Below, piece by piece: positions 1-9,513 of a stretch of DNA of 64,000 nt. The DNA lies in contig CACWQH010000007.1 of assembly GCA_902762955.1 (NCBI GenBank), positions 1 through 64,000 of the forward strand, in the 5' to 3' direction. Under the pieces are notes generated by a model. The model did not search any database. It was not told the origin of the DNA and saw only the letters and a list, made by a program, of their open reading frames with translations. Within the stretch, counting starts at the first letter, position 1. Each line of letters starts with the position of its first letter. The position numbers were made by a program, and so were the translations under genes. This DNA is from an uncultured Lachnospiraceae bacterium. Lineage in GTDB: Bacteria > Bacillota > Clostridia > Lachnospirales > Lachnospiraceae.

Positions 1-850
1 TTCATTTGTTTATGTTCCGAAAAATACTGATGTATCCATACCACTTCAGTCGTATTTCAGATTAAATGCCAAGGGCGCCGGACAGTTTGAACATACACTT
101 ATAATCGTTGATGAAGGAGCAAATCTCCACTTTATAGAGGGATGCTCGGCACCGAAATATAATGTTGCAAATCTGCATGCAGGCTGCGTTGAATTATATG
201 TTAAGAAAAATGCAAAATTAAGGTATTCAACCATAGAAAACTGGTCAAAGAATATGTACAACCTCAATACAAAGAGAGCTGTCGTTGAGGAAGGCGGCGC
301 TGTAGAATGGGTTTCAGGTTCATTTGGTTCACATGTCGGATACCTTTATCCTATGAGCGTTTTAAAAGGCGATAATTCAAGAATGGAATTTACAGGCGTT
401 ACATTTGCAGGAAACGGACAGAATCTTGATACAGGAGCAAAGGTGGTTCATATAGGCAAAAATACAAGCTCTTACATGAATACCCGTTCCATAAGCAAGA
501 GTGGCGGAATCAGTACCTTTAGAAGCAGTGTTGTCGTACAAAAGAGCGCAACGGGTGCCAAGTCGGCTGTATCCTGTGAGTCACTTATGCTTGATTCGGA
601 TTCGCGTTCGGATACAATTCCGGCAATGGATATAAGGACCAAGGATGCCAATATAGGACATGAGGCAAAGATAGGAAGCATAAGTGATGATGCAGTATTT
701 TATCTTATGAGCCGCGGCATGAGTGAGGAGGATGCAAGAGCACTTATTGTAAGCGGTTTTGCTGACAATGTATCCAAGGAGCTTCCTCTTGAGTATGCTG
801 TTGAGATGAACAATCTGATAAGACTTGAGATGAAGGGCAGCATAGGTTAG
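1..850 (+). CDS. sufB: SufB, Fe-S cluster scaffold subunit (3' part; start lies before the window)
   Basis: Reading frame is open from base 2 and ends at TAG 848-850; the 5' part of the gene is missing. About 282 residues are visible and match the C-terminal beta-helix core of SufB: the run ENWSKNMYNLNTKR, then GSFGSHVGYLYP, then the terminal region with SRSDTIPAMDIRTKDANIGHEA and the closing MSRGMSEEDAR segment shared by SufB and SufD. SufB works with SufC (ATPase, presumably upstream outside the window) and SufD to assemble [4Fe-4S] clusters in the cytoplasm. sufD follows after 20 bp and sufS and sufU come next in the same direction, which supports the call. Family assignment is firm; nothing can be said about the N-terminus or promoter. 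Confidence 0.95.
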   Translation, partial: SFVYVPKNTDVSIPLQSYFRLNAKGAGQFEHTLIIVDEGANLHFIEGCSAPKYNVANLHAGCVELYVKKNAKLRYSTIENWSKNMYNLNTKRAVVEEGGAVEWVSGSFGSHVGYLYPMSVLKGDNSRMEFTGVTFAGNGQNLDTGAKVVHIGKNTSSYMNTRSISKSGGISTFRSSVVVQKSATGAKSAVSCESLMLDSDSRSDTIPAMDIRTKDANIGHEAKIGSISDDAVFYLMSRGMSEEDARALIVSGFADNVSKELPLEYAVEMNNLIRLEMKGSIG

Positions 851-870
851 GAAGCATGGAGGTAATATAG

Positions 871-1878
871 ATGACTAATACAGATAGAAATATAATAAAA
901 GGCAAAAAAAATGCCGATGCCAAGGATGTATTGAATATAAATGCCATGCCTGCCAAGACCTGGTACTGGCTTGGGGTAAATTCATCGGAGCTTTCATGGA
1001 ATAATTCTGATGAGACATCACTTGGAGAAAATATTATAACCGCTGAAGCAGGACGAAAATATCCTGATGTAATTTTTAGCTTCAAAGATGTGGCTACATT
1101 GTACAATAATAAAAAATTCACAATAAATGCAGCCGATGACAGCGAGGTTTGTGTGATTGTAAATCTTAATACAATCAATAATATAAAAGTTTATTATGAC
1201 ATTAAGGTTGGCAAAAATGCAAAGGTAAAGCTTATAGAGCTTTGTAAGGTGGATGAAAACACAATTTACAGTGATATTAATACATCCTGTGAGGAAGCCG
1301 CAAAGTTTGAGCTTGTTCATATGTTTGCCGGTAAAGGCAATGAGGCGGATAAGTCGAAGATGGGAGAGATTTACTCCGGTGTCAAGGTTGATCTTGTCGG
1401 AGATAAGTCTGATTTCACATATAATATGGGATATCTTGCCCAGGGATATGATAATTTTGATTACAATATAGTTGTAAATCATATAGGTAAAAAGACCAAT
1501 TGTGATATCAGGGCAAACGGGGCATTGAAGGAAAATGCTCATAAGGTTTTCAGAGGAACAATCGATTTTAAGACCGGTTCTTCCGATTCTGTCGGTGCTG
1601 AAACAGAAACCGTCCTTATGCTGGGTGAGGAGGTTGTCAACAAAACCGTTCCGGTTATACTGTGTTCGGAGGAAAATGTATCCGGTACACACGGAGCGTC
1701 CATCGGTGAGCTTGATGAAGAGACATTGTTTTATTTTGAGTCAAGAGGCATAGATAAAGAAAAAGCCGAAAATATTATGGCAAGAGCTTCCGTAGAGAGA
1801 TTGACCGGTTTAATCGATAATGAAAAGGTAAATGATATCATAGAAAATACACTGCAGGATGTGCTTGGCGAGGAATGA
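871..1878 (+). CDS. sufD: SufD, Fe-S cluster assembly subunit
   Basis: 335 residues, somewhat shorter than typical SufD proteins. It partners SufB and SufC in the SufBCD scaffold. The C-terminal half carries SufD/SufB family marks: the HRGT-like KVFRGTIDFKTGS stretch around residue 230, SEENVSGTHGASIGELDEETLFYFESRG near 270-300, and a helical tail. The N-terminal third is weakly conserved, as is usual for SufD. ATG 871 is preceded by GGAGG at about 859. The gene lies between sufB (20-bp gap) and sufS (63-bp gap), so co-transcription is likely. The long antisense frame opposite it is a shadow. Confidence 0.92.
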   Translation: MTNTDRNIIKGKKNADAKDVLNINAMPAKTWYWLGVNSSELSWNNSDETSLGENIITAEAGRKYPDVIFSFKDVATLYNNKKFTINAADDSEVCVIVNLNTINNIKVYYDIKVGKNAKVKLIELCKVDENTIYSDINTSCEEAAKFELVHMFAGKGNEADKSKMGEIYSGVKVDLVGDKSDFTYNMGYLAQGYDNFDYNIVVNHIGKKTNCDIRANGALKENAHKVFRGTIDFKTGSSDSVGAETETVLMLGEEVVNKTVPVILCSEENVSGTHGASIGELDEETLFYFESRGIDKEKAENIMARASVERLTGLIDNEKVNDIIENTLQDVLGEE

Positions 1879-1941
1879 TATCACCTGATATATGCAGCTG
1901 ATATTTTTGATATAATAAAATGAATTTACAGGAGGTACATT

Positions 1942-3183
1942 ATGATGCCTGATATAAATGAGATTAGAAAAGAATTTCCGATATTTGAAAATATGAAATC
2001 CGGTGAGGTTCTTCCGTTTGCGTATCTTGATAATGCAGCTACGTCCCACAGACCAAAGTGTGTTATAGATGCGGAGATGGAGCTTTATGAAAAGCACAAT
2101 GCCAATCCGCTTCGAGGCTCATATCCGTTAAGTGTTGAGGCAACGGATATATATGAAAATGCCAGAAAAAGTGTACGAGATTTTATAAATGCATCGTCTG
2201 CTTCAGAGATTATATTTACAAGAAATACCTCTGAAAGTATTAATCTTGTAGCTTACAGCTACGGACTTACCAATGTAAATGAAGGTGATGAGGTGCTTGT
2301 ATCCATAATGGAACATCACAGTAACCTCCTTCCATGGCAGATGGTAACAAGAAAAAAGGGTGCAACACTTAAGTTTATAGAGTGTGAAAGCGACGGAAGT
2401 GTTGATCTTGAAAAGGTAAAAGAACTCATAACCGAGAAAACAAAGATAGTTGCCATAACGCATGTTTCAAATGTTCTTGGATATGAAAATCCTGTTAAGG
2501 AGATAGCAAAACTTGCACATGAAAAGGGTGCGGTTATCGTGGTGGACGGTGCCCAGTCAACACCTCATATGAAGATAGATGTTAAGGATATGGATGTTGA
2601 TTTCTTTGCATTTTCGGGACATAAGATGTTTGGTCCTATGGGAATAGGCGTTCTTTACGGAAAGGAAGATCTGCTTGATAAGATGCCTCCTTTTTTAACC
2701 GGAGGAGAAATGATAGATTCTGTTTCACGTTATGATGCGGTATATGCCGAGCTTCCTCACAAGTTTGAAGCAGGAACCGTAAATGCAGCAGGTGCAGCAG
2801 GTCTTGATGCGGCTATAACATTTATGAAAAGAATCGGTTATGAATATATGCAGGGGCGTGAGCTTATGCTTACAAAACGTGCTTTGGACGGACTTGTTAA
2901 GATACCTCATATAACAGTCTATGGTTCCGATAAGGCCGAAAATCATACCGGAATTCTTACATTTAAGGTTGACGACGTACATCCGCATGATGTAAGTGAG
3001 GTGCTTATAGCAGACAGTATAGCAATTCGTGCAGGACATCACTGCGCACAACCGCTTTTACAATACCTTGGAGTAAATTCAACTGCAAGAGCAAGTCTTA
3101 TGTTTTATAATACAGAAGACGAAATAGATAGATTTTTAGAGAGCATAGCAACTATCAGGGAGCGTATGGGATATGGAAAATAG
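1942..3183 (+). CDS. sufS: SufS-type (group II) cysteine desulfurase
   Basis: 413 residues, the normal length for SufS. This PLP enzyme removes sulfur from L-cysteine as an enzyme persulfide and passes it to the adjacent SufU. Visible landmarks are N-terminal AYLDNAATSHRP, substrate-site EHHSNLLPW near 124-132, PLP-site VDGAQSTPH near 201-209, Schiff-base Lys228 in FSGHKMFGP, and catalytic Cys368 in RAGHHCAQPLL, the RAGHHC signature of group II enzymes. A strong ribosome site AGGAGG precedes a double ATG at 1942. It overlaps sufU by 11 bp, so translational coupling is expected. The family is certain; it is one of three desulfurases in this window. Confidence 0.96.
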   Translation: MMPDINEIRKEFPIFENMKSGEVLPFAYLDNAATSHRPKCVIDAEMELYEKHNANPLRGSYPLSVEATDIYENARKSVRDFINASSASEIIFTRNTSESINLVAYSYGLTNVNEGDEVLVSIMEHHSNLLPWQMVTRKKGATLKFIECESDGSVDLEKVKELITEKTKIVAITHVSNVLGYENPVKEIAKLAHEKGAVIVVDGAQSTPHMKIDVKDMDVDFFAFSGHKMFGPMGIGVLYGKEDLLDKMPPFLTGGEMIDSVSRYDAVYAELPHKFEAGTVNAAGAAGLDAAITFMKRIGYEYMQGRELMLTKRALDGLVKIPHITVYGSDKAENHTGILTFKVDDVHPHDVSEVLIADSIAIRAGHHCAQPLLQYLGVNSTARASLMFYNTEDEIDRFLESIATIRERMGYGK

Positions 3184-3595
3184 AAGCTTTTACAATGAAA
3201 TACTGACGGAGCATAACATACATCCTGAATTCAAATTTGATCTTGAGGATGCGGATGTTGTGCTTGAAGGTGTAAATCCAAGCTGTGGTGATGATGTCTG
3301 GCTTAAGCTTAAGATGGATGGAGACATCATAGCTGACGGAGCATTTATAGGAGATGGATGTGCTATATCTCAGGCCTCTGCAGACATTATGCTTGGCATG
3401 GTAATCGGAAAAAAGAAAGATGAAGCCATTGCACTTGCGGACACTTTTGTAAAAATGATAAAGGGTGAAGCAAGTGAGGAAGAGATAGAAAGTCTCGAGG
3501 AAGCTTCGGCACTTCAGGATATCTCTCATATGCCTGCTCGTGTCAAATGTGCGGTCCTCGGCTGGAGAACGCTTAAAGAAGCATTGTCTAAATAA
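3173..3595 (+). CDS. sufU: SufU, zinc-dependent sulfurtransferase partner of SufS
   Basis: 140 residues, IscU-like fold. In Firmicutes SufU is a Zn protein that accepts persulfide sulfur from SufS. The three conserved cysteines are visible at Cys38 (NPSCGDDV), Cys63 (GDGCAISQAS) and Cys126 (RVKCAVLGW), together with the insert between the second and third cysteines that distinguishes SufU from IscU. The start overlaps the end of sufS by 11 bp. This completes a B-D-S-U order; sufC would be upstream of the window. Confidence is high from motifs plus neighbourhood. Confidence 0.95.
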   Translation: MENRSFYNEILTEHNIHPEFKFDLEDADVVLEGVNPSCGDDVWLKLKMDGDIIADGAFIGDGCAISQASADIMLGMVIGKKKDEAIALADTFVKMIKGEASEEEIESLEEASALQDISHMPARVKCAVLGWRTLKEALSK

Positions 3596-3654
3596 TGTTT
3601 TCTGCATATGATAGTTATAAGATTAAGTTTATGATTTTGACTGAGGAAAATGAT

Positions 3655-4857
3655 ATGGAGGATAAGAGGTTTGTATATATGGATCATGCGGCAACTACAG
3701 CGGTTCACCCTGACGTTGCAGAGGTTATGATTCCGTATTTTACCGATAAATTTGGCAATCCCTCGAGTGTTTACAAATTTGCTTCCGATAACAGGGAAGT
3801 AGTCAGCAATGCGAGAAGAACAATTGCTAAGACACTTAATGCAGATTATAGTGAGATATATTTTACTGCCGGAGGTTCTGAATCGGATAATTGGGCTTTA
3901 AAGGGATATGCGCTTTCACATAAGGACAAGGGCAGACATATTATAACAACCAAAATTGAACACCATGCCATTCTTCATACTGCGGAATTTTTGTCGGATA
4001 ATGGATTTGAGATAACTTATCTTGGCGTTGATGAAAACGGAATTATCAGATTAGAGGATTTAAAGAAGGCTATTCGGCCCGATACCATTCTTATATCAGT
4101 AATGTTTGCAAACAATGAAATCGGAACACTTCAGCCTATAAAGGAAATAGGTGAGATAGCAAGGGCTAATAATATCGCATTTCATACAGATGCGGTTCAG
4201 GCATACGGACAGCTTCCTATCGATGTAAATGAGCTTTATATTGATATGCTAAGTGCCAGCGGTCACAAGCTTAATGGCCCAAAAGGCACAGGCTTTTTAT
4301 ATGTGAGAAAGGGTATAAAGCTTGACAATCTCATCCATGGCGGACAGCAGGAACGCGGCAAAAGAGCAGGCACGGAAAATGTACCTGGAATTGCCGGACT
4401 TGGTAAAGCATGTGAGATTGCAAATTCAACCTTGGAAGAAAGAATTAATCGTGAGACATCCTTGAGAGATTATCTTATAGATAGAATTCTTATGGAAATT
4501 CCTTATGTCAGATTGAACGGACACAGGACTAAAAGACTTCCCAACAATGCGAATTTTTGCTTCCAATTTACTGAAGGAGAGTCAATTCTTATCATGCTTG
4601 ACATGGAAGGAATATGTGCTTCGAGCGGTTCTGCCTGTACATCGGGCTCGCTTGATCCCTCGCATGTGCTTATGGCACTTGGACTACCTAAAGATGTCGC
4701 AAAGGGATCACTTAGATTAACGCTTGGTTACGAAAATACAAAGGAAGATGTAGACTATGTTGTTGATAATGTCAAGGCTGTTGTAAATAAGCTAAGAAGC
4801 ATGTCACCGGCATACGAAGACTATATAAAGAACAGCAGTTTAAAAACTGTATATTAA
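3655..4857 (+). CDS. Cysteine desulfurase, IscS/NifS type (group I)
   Basis: 400 residues from ATG 3655, chosen over upstream starts at 3595 and 3631 because GAGGAA lies 7 bp upstream and MEDKRFVYMDHAATT is the usual family beginning. Landmarks are DHAATT at the N-terminus, IEHHAILHT near 101-109, PLP Lys205 in SASGHKLNGPKG, and catalytic Cys328 in the SSGSACTSG loop that marks group I enzymes. The reaction is L-cysteine to L-alanine with persulfide formation. Group I enzymes usually feed tRNA thiolation, NAD or Fe-S synthesis. It follows sufU by 59 bp and probably belongs to the same transcript, but no dedicated acceptor gene is next to it, so its pathway is open. Confidence 0.93.
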   Translation: MEDKRFVYMDHAATTAVHPDVAEVMIPYFTDKFGNPSSVYKFASDNREVVSNARRTIAKTLNADYSEIYFTAGGSESDNWALKGYALSHKDKGRHIITTKIEHHAILHTAEFLSDNGFEITYLGVDENGIIRLEDLKKAIRPDTILISVMFANNEIGTLQPIKEIGEIARANNIAFHTDAVQAYGQLPIDVNELYIDMLSASGHKLNGPKGTGFLYVRKGIKLDNLIHGGQQERGKRAGTENVPGIAGLGKACEIANSTLEERINRETSLRDYLIDRILMEIPYVRLNGHRTKRLPNNANFCFQFTEGESILIMLDMEGICASSGSACTSGSLDPSHVLMALGLPKDVAKGSLRLTLGYENTKEDVDYVVDNVKAVVNKLRSMSPAYEDYIKNSSLKTVY

Positions 4858-4932
4858 TTACCATAAAAGAAAGTACTGCATAAGCAAATGATACAAAATA
4901 ATACTATGAAGGATTAGTAACGGAGGTTCGGT

Positions 4933-5754
4933 ATGATTTTTCCGGATTATCACCTGCATTCATCATTTTCATCTGACTCAGGTGCAGATATGATGGATAA
5001 TATAAAAAATGCAAAAGAAAATGGATTAAGCTCAATATGCATAACAGACCACTATGACATAGATTTCCCTGTCAGAGAAGATGAGCCGGAGATGGATTTT
5101 CAACTGAATCATGAGGCTTATTATAAATATATGAGTGAATTAAGGGATAAGCTTGCTCCGGATTTTGACTTAAGAATAGGCGTTGAGCTTGGTCTTATGC
5201 ATGAATCAAGGGATAAGTGTCAGGCCTTTGTCGATGAGCATCCTGATTATGATTTTTTCATTTCAAGTATTCATGTGGTGGATATGCTTGATCCTTATTA
5301 TCCGGAATATTTTTCTGATAAGACGGAAAAGGAAGGGTATCTAAGATATTTTGAGACGATTCTTGAAAATGTAAAGGAATATGACGGTTATAACGTGTAT
5401 GGACATCTTGATTATATATTAAGGTGTGGATCGAATAAGGCAAAGTATTTCGATATCAAGGATTATTATGATGTATTTTATGAGATACTTAAAACTATTA
5501 TCGAGCGCGGCAAGGGTATAGAGCTTAATACCGCAGGCTTATATAAAGGTCTTGGTTTTATACATCCGCATAAGGATATTCTTAAGATATATAAAGAACT
5601 TGGCGGGGAGATAATCACTGTGGGAAGTGATTCTCATGATGCTAAACACGTGGGATATGGCTTTGATATAGCAAGAGATATGCTGCTTGATATGGGATTT
5701 AAGTATTACTGTACATTTAAAAGACAGGAAGCGACATTTAATAAGATTATATAA
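4933..5754 (+). CDS. hisK: PHP-domain histidinol-phosphatase (HisK/HisJ family)
   Basis: 273 residues, typical for the family. PHP enzymes use a trinuclear metal centre; the histidine-step enzyme hydrolyses L-histidinol phosphate. Visible metal-binding motifs are DYHLHSSFSSD (His7, His9), ITDHYD near residue 38, a glutamate in GVELGL near 81, SSIHVVD near 114, GHLDYILR near 159, and the late VGSDSHDAKHVG with the DSH motif. ATG 4933 is preceded by GGAGG. There are no other his genes nearby, so the gene is isolated from its pathway and a different phosphoester substrate is possible. It ends in a hairpin terminator before gap. Confidence 0.85.
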   Translation: MIFPDYHLHSSFSSDSGADMMDNIKNAKENGLSSICITDHYDIDFPVREDEPEMDFQLNHEAYYKYMSELRDKLAPDFDLRIGVELGLMHESRDKCQAFVDEHPDYDFFISSIHVVDMLDPYYPEYFSDKTEKEGYLRYFETILENVKEYDGYNVYGHLDYILRCGSNKAKYFDIKDYYDVFYEILKTIIERGKGIELNTAGLYKGLGFIHPHKDILKIYKELGGEIITVGSDSHDAKHVGYGFDIARDMLLDMGFKYYCTFKRQEATFNKII

Positions 5755-5766
5755 TGTATAAAAATG

Positions 5767-5801
5767 AAAGCTTTGAACATATGTTTGAGGCTTTTGTTTT
5801 G
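5767..5801 (+). terminator. Terminator after hisK
   Basis: Imperfect inverted repeat AAAGCTTTGAACA / TGTTTGAGGCTTT with a very short tip, followed by TTTTGTTTTGTT. It lies 12 bp past the hisK stop and separates it from the gap promoter. Confidence 0.7.
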
Positions 5802-5861
5802 TTAAAAGGATGTTTTAAAAATATTTGTCGTAAAAAAAAGAACAATTTACCAATTTTACAC

Positions 5862-5936
5862 TTGAATTATATGTAAAAAAAAGGTATTATTAGTTTGTGA
5901 TTTTTCACAAGATTATTTACTGCGCGCCTAGCAGTA
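5862..5936 (+). promoter_or_regulatory. gap promoter with palindromic operator-like site and leader hairpin
   Basis: TTGAAT (5862-5867), 17-bp spacer, TATTAT (5885-5890): a good sigma-A promoter, with a predicted start near 5897. Directly on the start point sits the perfect palindrome TTGTGATTTTTCACAA (5895-5910). Its half-sites equal those of Rex (TTGTGA-N6-TCACAA in the usual form), but the spacer is 4 rather than 6. A second inverted repeat TACTGC / GCAGTA (5918-5923 / 5931-5936) lies in the untranslated leader. Promoter is seen; regulator identity is inference. Confidence 0.7.
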
Positions 5937-5976
5937 TTAATAAACATTATTATTCAAAACTTAGGAGGAATAAAAA

Positions 5977-6999
5977 ATGGCAGTAAAAGTAGCAATTAAT
6001 GGTTTTGGACGTATCGGTCGTCTTGCATTCAGACAGATGTTTGATGCTGAAGGTTATGAAGTTGTAGCAATCAACGATTTAACAAAGCCTTCAATGCTTG
6101 CACACTTATTAAAGTACGATTCATCACAGGGTAAGTATCAGTATGCTGATCAGGTTTCAGCTGATGATGAGGCAGGTACAATCACAGTATGTGGCAAGAC
6201 TTTAAAGATTTATGCTGAGGCAGACGCCAGCAAGCTTCCTTGGGGTGAGCTTGACGTAGACGTAGTACTTGAGTGTACAGGTTTCTATGTATCAAAGGCT
6301 AAGTCACAGGCTCATATCGATGCAGGTGCTAAAAAGGTTGTTATTTCAGCTCCGGCTGGTAATGATCTTCCTACAATCGTTTACAGCGTAAACGAGAATA
6401 CATTAACTAAGGATGATACAATCATCTCAGCAGCTTCTTGTACAACTAACTGCTTAGCTCCAATGGCTAAGGCACTTAATGATTACGCTCCAATCCAGTC
6501 AGGTATCATGTCAACTATCCATGCTTACACCGGTGACCAGATGGTACTTGATGGACCACACAGAAAGGGCGATTTAAGAAGAGCACGTGCTGCAGCTGTA
6601 AATATCGTTCCTAACTCAACCGGTGCTGCAAAGGCAATCGGTTTAGTTATCCCAGAGTTAAATGGTAAGTTAATCGGTTCTGCACAGAGAGTTCCTGTAC
6701 CAACCGGTTCAACTACAATCTTAACTGCAGTTGTTAAGGGTGCTAACGTAACTAAGGAAGGCATCAACGCTGCTATGAAGGCTGCTGCATCAGAGTCATA
6801 TGGTTACAATGAGGATCAGATCGTATCTTCAGATGTAATCGGTATGAGATATGGTTCATTATTTGATGCAACTCAGACTATGGTAGCTCAGATTGCAGAT
6901 GACCTTTACGAGGTTCAGGTTGTTTCATGGTATGATAACGAGAATTCATACACTAGCCAGATGGTTAGAACTATCAAGTACTTCGCAGAGCTTGCATAA
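5977..6999 (+). CDS. gap: Glyceraldehyde-3-phosphate dehydrogenase, type I
   Basis: 340 residues. Catalyses phosphorylating oxidation of glyceraldehyde-3-phosphate to 1,3-bisphosphoglycerate. The Rossmann motif INGFGRIGR is at the N-terminus, Asp34 (AINDLT) indicates NAD rather than NADP preference, catalytic Cys155 lies in SAASCTTNC, and the [13 protein letters not shown] motif near the C-terminus is intact. AGGAGG lies 10 bp before ATG 5977. Codon use is strongly biased (GGT, GCA, AAG), as expected for a highly expressed gene. A strong promoter lies upstream and a GC-rich hairpin downstream, so it is transcribed at least partly on its own, ahead of pgk and tpiA. Confidence 0.98.
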   Translation: MAVKVAINGFGRIGRLAFRQMFDAEGYEVVAINDLTKPSMLAHLLKYDSSQGKYQYADQVSADDEAGTITVCGKTLKIYAEADASKLPWGELDVDVVLECTGFYVSKAKSQAHIDAGAKKVVISAPAGNDLPTIVYSVNENTLTKDDTIISAASCTTNCLAPMAKALNDYAPIQSGIMSTIHAYTGDQMVLDGPHRKGDLRRARAAAVNIVPNSTGAAKAIGLVIPELNGKLIGSAQRVPVPTGSTTILTAVVKGANVTKEGINAAMKAAASESYGYNEDQIVSSDVIGMRYGSLFDATQTMVAQIADDLYEVQVVSWYDNENSYTSQMVRTIKYFAELA

Positions 7000-7028
7000 T
7001 TATTGCTATTAGAAAAGCTAGGCCTAAG

Positions 7029-7055
7029 GGTCCGGTCTATAAGGACCGGACCTTT
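7029..7055 (+). terminator. Hairpin after gap
   Basis: 9-bp perfect stem GGTCCGGTC / GACCGGACC with a 6-nt loop, followed by TTTAATTCTTT. The T-run is interrupted, so it may be a leaky terminator or a processing/stability hairpin between gap and pgk. Confidence 0.75.
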
Positions 7056-7149
7056 AATTCTTTATAAGTGAATTTGAAAGTCAAAGATTTTCTTAATTAG
7101 CTTATATAAAGATTAAAAAATTAATAATACATGAGGAGGACAATTTAAA

Positions 7150-8361
7150 ATGTCATTAAACAAAAAGTCAGTAGATGATATCAATGTAAAGGGACTTCGT
7201 GTACTTTGCAGATGCGATTTCAATGTACCGCTCAAGGAAGGCCAGATAACTGACGAGAATCGTCTCGTAGCTGCACTTCCAACTATCAAAAAGTTAATTG
7301 CAGATGGTGGAAAGGTTATCCTTTGCTCACATCTTGGAAAGGTTAAGACAGAAGAGGACAAGCAGACGAAGACTCTTGCACCTGTTGCAAAGAGACTTTC
7401 AGAGCTTCTCGGACAGGAAGTTAAGTTTGCTGCAGACCCTGAGGTTGTAGGACCTAATGCTAAGGCTGCTGTAGAGGCTATGAAAGACGGAGATGTTATT
7501 CTTCTTGAGAATACCCGTTTCAGAGCTGAAGAGACTAAGAACGGTGAAGCATTTTCAAAGGATCTTGCAAGTATCTGTGATGTATTTGTAAATGATGCAT
7601 TTGGTACTGCTCACAGAGCTCACTGCTCAAATGTTGGTGTTGCAAGCCTTGTTGATACTGCAGTTGTTGGTTACTTAATGCAGAAGGAAATCGATTTCCT
7701 TGGTAATGCAGTAGAGAATCCTGTAAGACCTTTCGTAGCTATCCTTGGTGGTGCTAAGGTTGCTGATAAGCTCAATGTTATCTCAAACCTTCTTGAGAAG
7801 TGTGATACATTAATCATCGGTGGTGGTATGGCTTATACATTCCTTAAGGCTAAGGGATATGAAATCGGTAAGTCACTTGTTGACGAGACTAAGATTGATT
7901 ACTGTAAGGAAATGATGGAGAAGGCAGAGAAGCTTGGCAAGAAGTTATTACTTCCTGTTGATTCCGTTATGATTGATAACTTCCCTGATCCAATCGATGC
8001 TCCTGTTGAGACAGAGGTATTTGATGCAGATAAGATGTCAGCTGACAAGGAAGCTTGCGATATCGGACCTAAGACTATCGAGCTTTATTCAGAGGCTGTT
8101 AAGACAGCTAAGACCGTTGTTTGGAACGGACCTATGGGTGTATTCGAGAACCCAACTCTTGCTGTAGGTACTAAGGCAGTTGCAGCAGCTCTTGCTGAGA
8201 CTGACGCTACAACAATTATCGGTGGTGGTGATTCAGCTGCAGCAGTAAACCAGCTTGGATTTGGTGATAAGATGAGCCACATTTCAACCGGTGGCGGTGC
8301 TTCACTTGAGTTTCTTGAGGGTAAGGAGCTTCCGGGTGTAGCAGCAGCTAACGACAAGTAA
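7150..8361 (+). CDS. pgk: Phosphoglycerate kinase
   Basis: 403 residues, close to the usual bacterial length. Transfers phosphate from 1,3-bisphosphoglycerate to ADP. Substrate-binding RCDFNVPL near 23-30, LCSHLGK near 59, ENTRFRAEE near 120, NDAFGTAHR near 153, the hinge motif [12 protein letters not shown] near 198, nucleotide-site GPMGVFE near 327, and C-terminal IGGGDSAAA and [14 protein letters not shown] are all visible. RBS GAGGAGGA lies about 12 bp upstream of ATG 7150. It continues the glycolytic block; the 305 bp before tpiA are almost filled by a giant palindrome. Confidence 0.98.
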   Translation: MSLNKKSVDDINVKGLRVLCRCDFNVPLKEGQITDENRLVAALPTIKKLIADGGKVILCSHLGKVKTEEDKQTKTLAPVAKRLSELLGQEVKFAADPEVVGPNAKAAVEAMKDGDVILLENTRFRAEETKNGEAFSKDLASICDVFVNDAFGTAHRAHCSNVGVASLVDTAVVGYLMQKEIDFLGNAVENPVRPFVAILGGAKVADKLNVISNLLEKCDTLIIGGGMAYTFLKAKGYEIGKSLVDETKIDYCKEMMEKAEKLGKKLLLPVDSVMIDNFPDPIDAPVETEVFDADKMSADKEACDIGPKTIELYSEAVKTAKTVVWNGPMGVFENPTLAVGTKAVAAALAETDATTIIGGGDSAAAVNQLGFGDKMSHISTGGGASLEFLEGKELPGVAAANDK

Positions 8362-8368
8362 TTTTTAA

Positions 8369-8593
8369 CAATTTTAGCATTTCTTTGTGCGTTTATATAT
8401 ACTTAAAACTTGCCATCAATTTGCTAAATCAGTAAATTCGAATTCTTTATATGTGCACGAAATCGAGAACTCGCTTCGCTCAAACAGCTCGATTTCTGAG
8501 CACATCTATGCGAATTCTCATTTCTGATTTAACGCAAATCGGGCAAAATGTTTTAAGCATATATAAACGCACAATTGAAACGCTAAAATTGCT
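8369..8593. repeat. Giant imperfect palindrome (~225 bp) between pgk and tpiA
   Basis: The 305 bp between pgk and tpiA hold one long inverted repeat. The left arm, starting CAATTTTAGC, TTGTGCGTTTATATA and AAATCAG..GAATTC, is answered by GAATTC..CTGATTTAACG, TATATAAACGCACAA and GCTAAAATTG. The innermost stem is ACGAAATCGAG / CTCGATTTCTGA, closing on a tip that contains TCGCTTCGCTC (GAGCGAAGCGA on the other strand). Each arm is roughly 100 nt with several mismatches and small bulges. Apart from a weak GGTG/CACC hairpin just before tpiA, no clear gene or classical T-run terminator is seen here. It resembles the other palindromes in the window in having an AGCGA-rich tip. Confidence 0.85.
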
Positions 8594-8666
8594 ATATCAT
8601 GTTTAAGTATGGTGCTGATACACCGTACAATTAATGTATTTAAATTTCAGAAAGGATAAAGAAGAA

Positions 8667-9413
8667 ATGGCAAGAAAAAAGATTATCGCAGGAAACTGGA
8701 AGATGAATATGACTCCAAGTCAGGCTGTAGCTCTTGTTAAGGAGCTTGAGCCACTTGTAAAGAATGATGCAGTAGATGTAGTATACTGTGTTCCTGCTGT
8801 AGATATTGTACCTGTTGTTGAGGCTGTTAAGGGTTCAAATGTACAGGTTGGCGCAGAAAATATGTATTTTGAGGATAAGGGTGCTTATACCGGTGAAACA
8901 TCAGCAGAGATGCTTGTAGATGCAGGTGTTAAGTATGTTATTATCGGACATTCAGAGAGACGTGATTATTTCAAGGAGGATGACGAGCTTCTTAACAAGA
9001 AGGTTAAGAAGGCATTTGAGGCAGGTCTTACACCTATCCTTTGCTGTGGCGAGAGCTTAGAGCAAAGAGAAATGGGTGTTACTATGGACTGGATCAGACT
9101 TCAGATTAAGTCAGACTTAAAGGATATCACAGCTGATCAGGTTAAAGAGCTTGTTATAGCTTACGAGCCTATCTGGGCAATCGGAACAGGTAAGACTGCT
9201 ACAACAGAGCAGGCTGAAGAAGTATGTAAGGGTATCAGAGAGTGCATCGCAGAGATATATGATGCGGCAACGGCTGAGGCAGTTCGTATTCAGTACGGCG
9301 GATCTGTAAATGCAGGTAATGCTTCAGAGTTATTTGCACAGCCTGATATCGATGGCGGTCTTGTAGGCGGTGCTTCACTTAAGGCTGATTTCGGTAAGAT
9401 TGTTAATTACTAA
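8667..9413 (+). CDS. tpiA: Triosephosphate isomerase
   Basis: 248 residues from ATG 8667; the upstream ATG at 8634 would add an atypical 11-residue leader, while AAAGGA lies before 8667 and [14 protein letters not shown] is the standard beginning. Interconverts dihydroxyacetone phosphate and glyceraldehyde-3-phosphate. Catalytic Lys is in GNWKMN, His in IIGHSERR, Glu in [13 protein letters not shown], and the phosphate-binding QYGGSVN and GLVGGASL motifs are intact. It closes the gap-pgk-tpiA group and is followed by a strong terminator. Confidence 0.98.
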   Translation: MARKKIIAGNWKMNMTPSQAVALVKELEPLVKNDAVDVVYCVPAVDIVPVVEAVKGSNVQVGAENMYFEDKGAYTGETSAEMLVDAGVKYVIIGHSERRDYFKEDDELLNKKVKKAFEAGLTPILCCGESLEQREMGVTMDWIRLQIKSDLKDITADQVKELVIAYEPIWAIGTGKTATTEQAEEVCKGIRECIAEIYDAATAEAVRIQYGGSVNAGNASELFAQPDIDGGLVGGASLKADFGKIVNY

Positions 9414-9444
9414 GATTTACATTTTTTATTCCTAAAGAATAGAT

Positions 9445-9474
9445 AAGGCGTATGGATTTTTCCATACGCCTTTT
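9445..9474 (+). terminator. Terminator after tpiA
   Basis: 12-bp perfect stem AAGGCGTATGGA / TCCATACGCCTT with a loop of a few T, then TTTT. It also lies downstream of the convergent hydrolase gene and may serve both strands. Confidence 0.9.
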
Positions 9475-9513
9475 ATAATTAAATGCTTTATATAATATGT
9501 TTATTATATTTGT

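Noticed and set aside
1018..1692. 224-codon open frame on the minus strand opposite sufD
   Set aside because: No ribosome site and Ile/Cys-rich nonsense composition typical of an antisense shadow of an A/T-rich gene; sufD is clear on the other strand.
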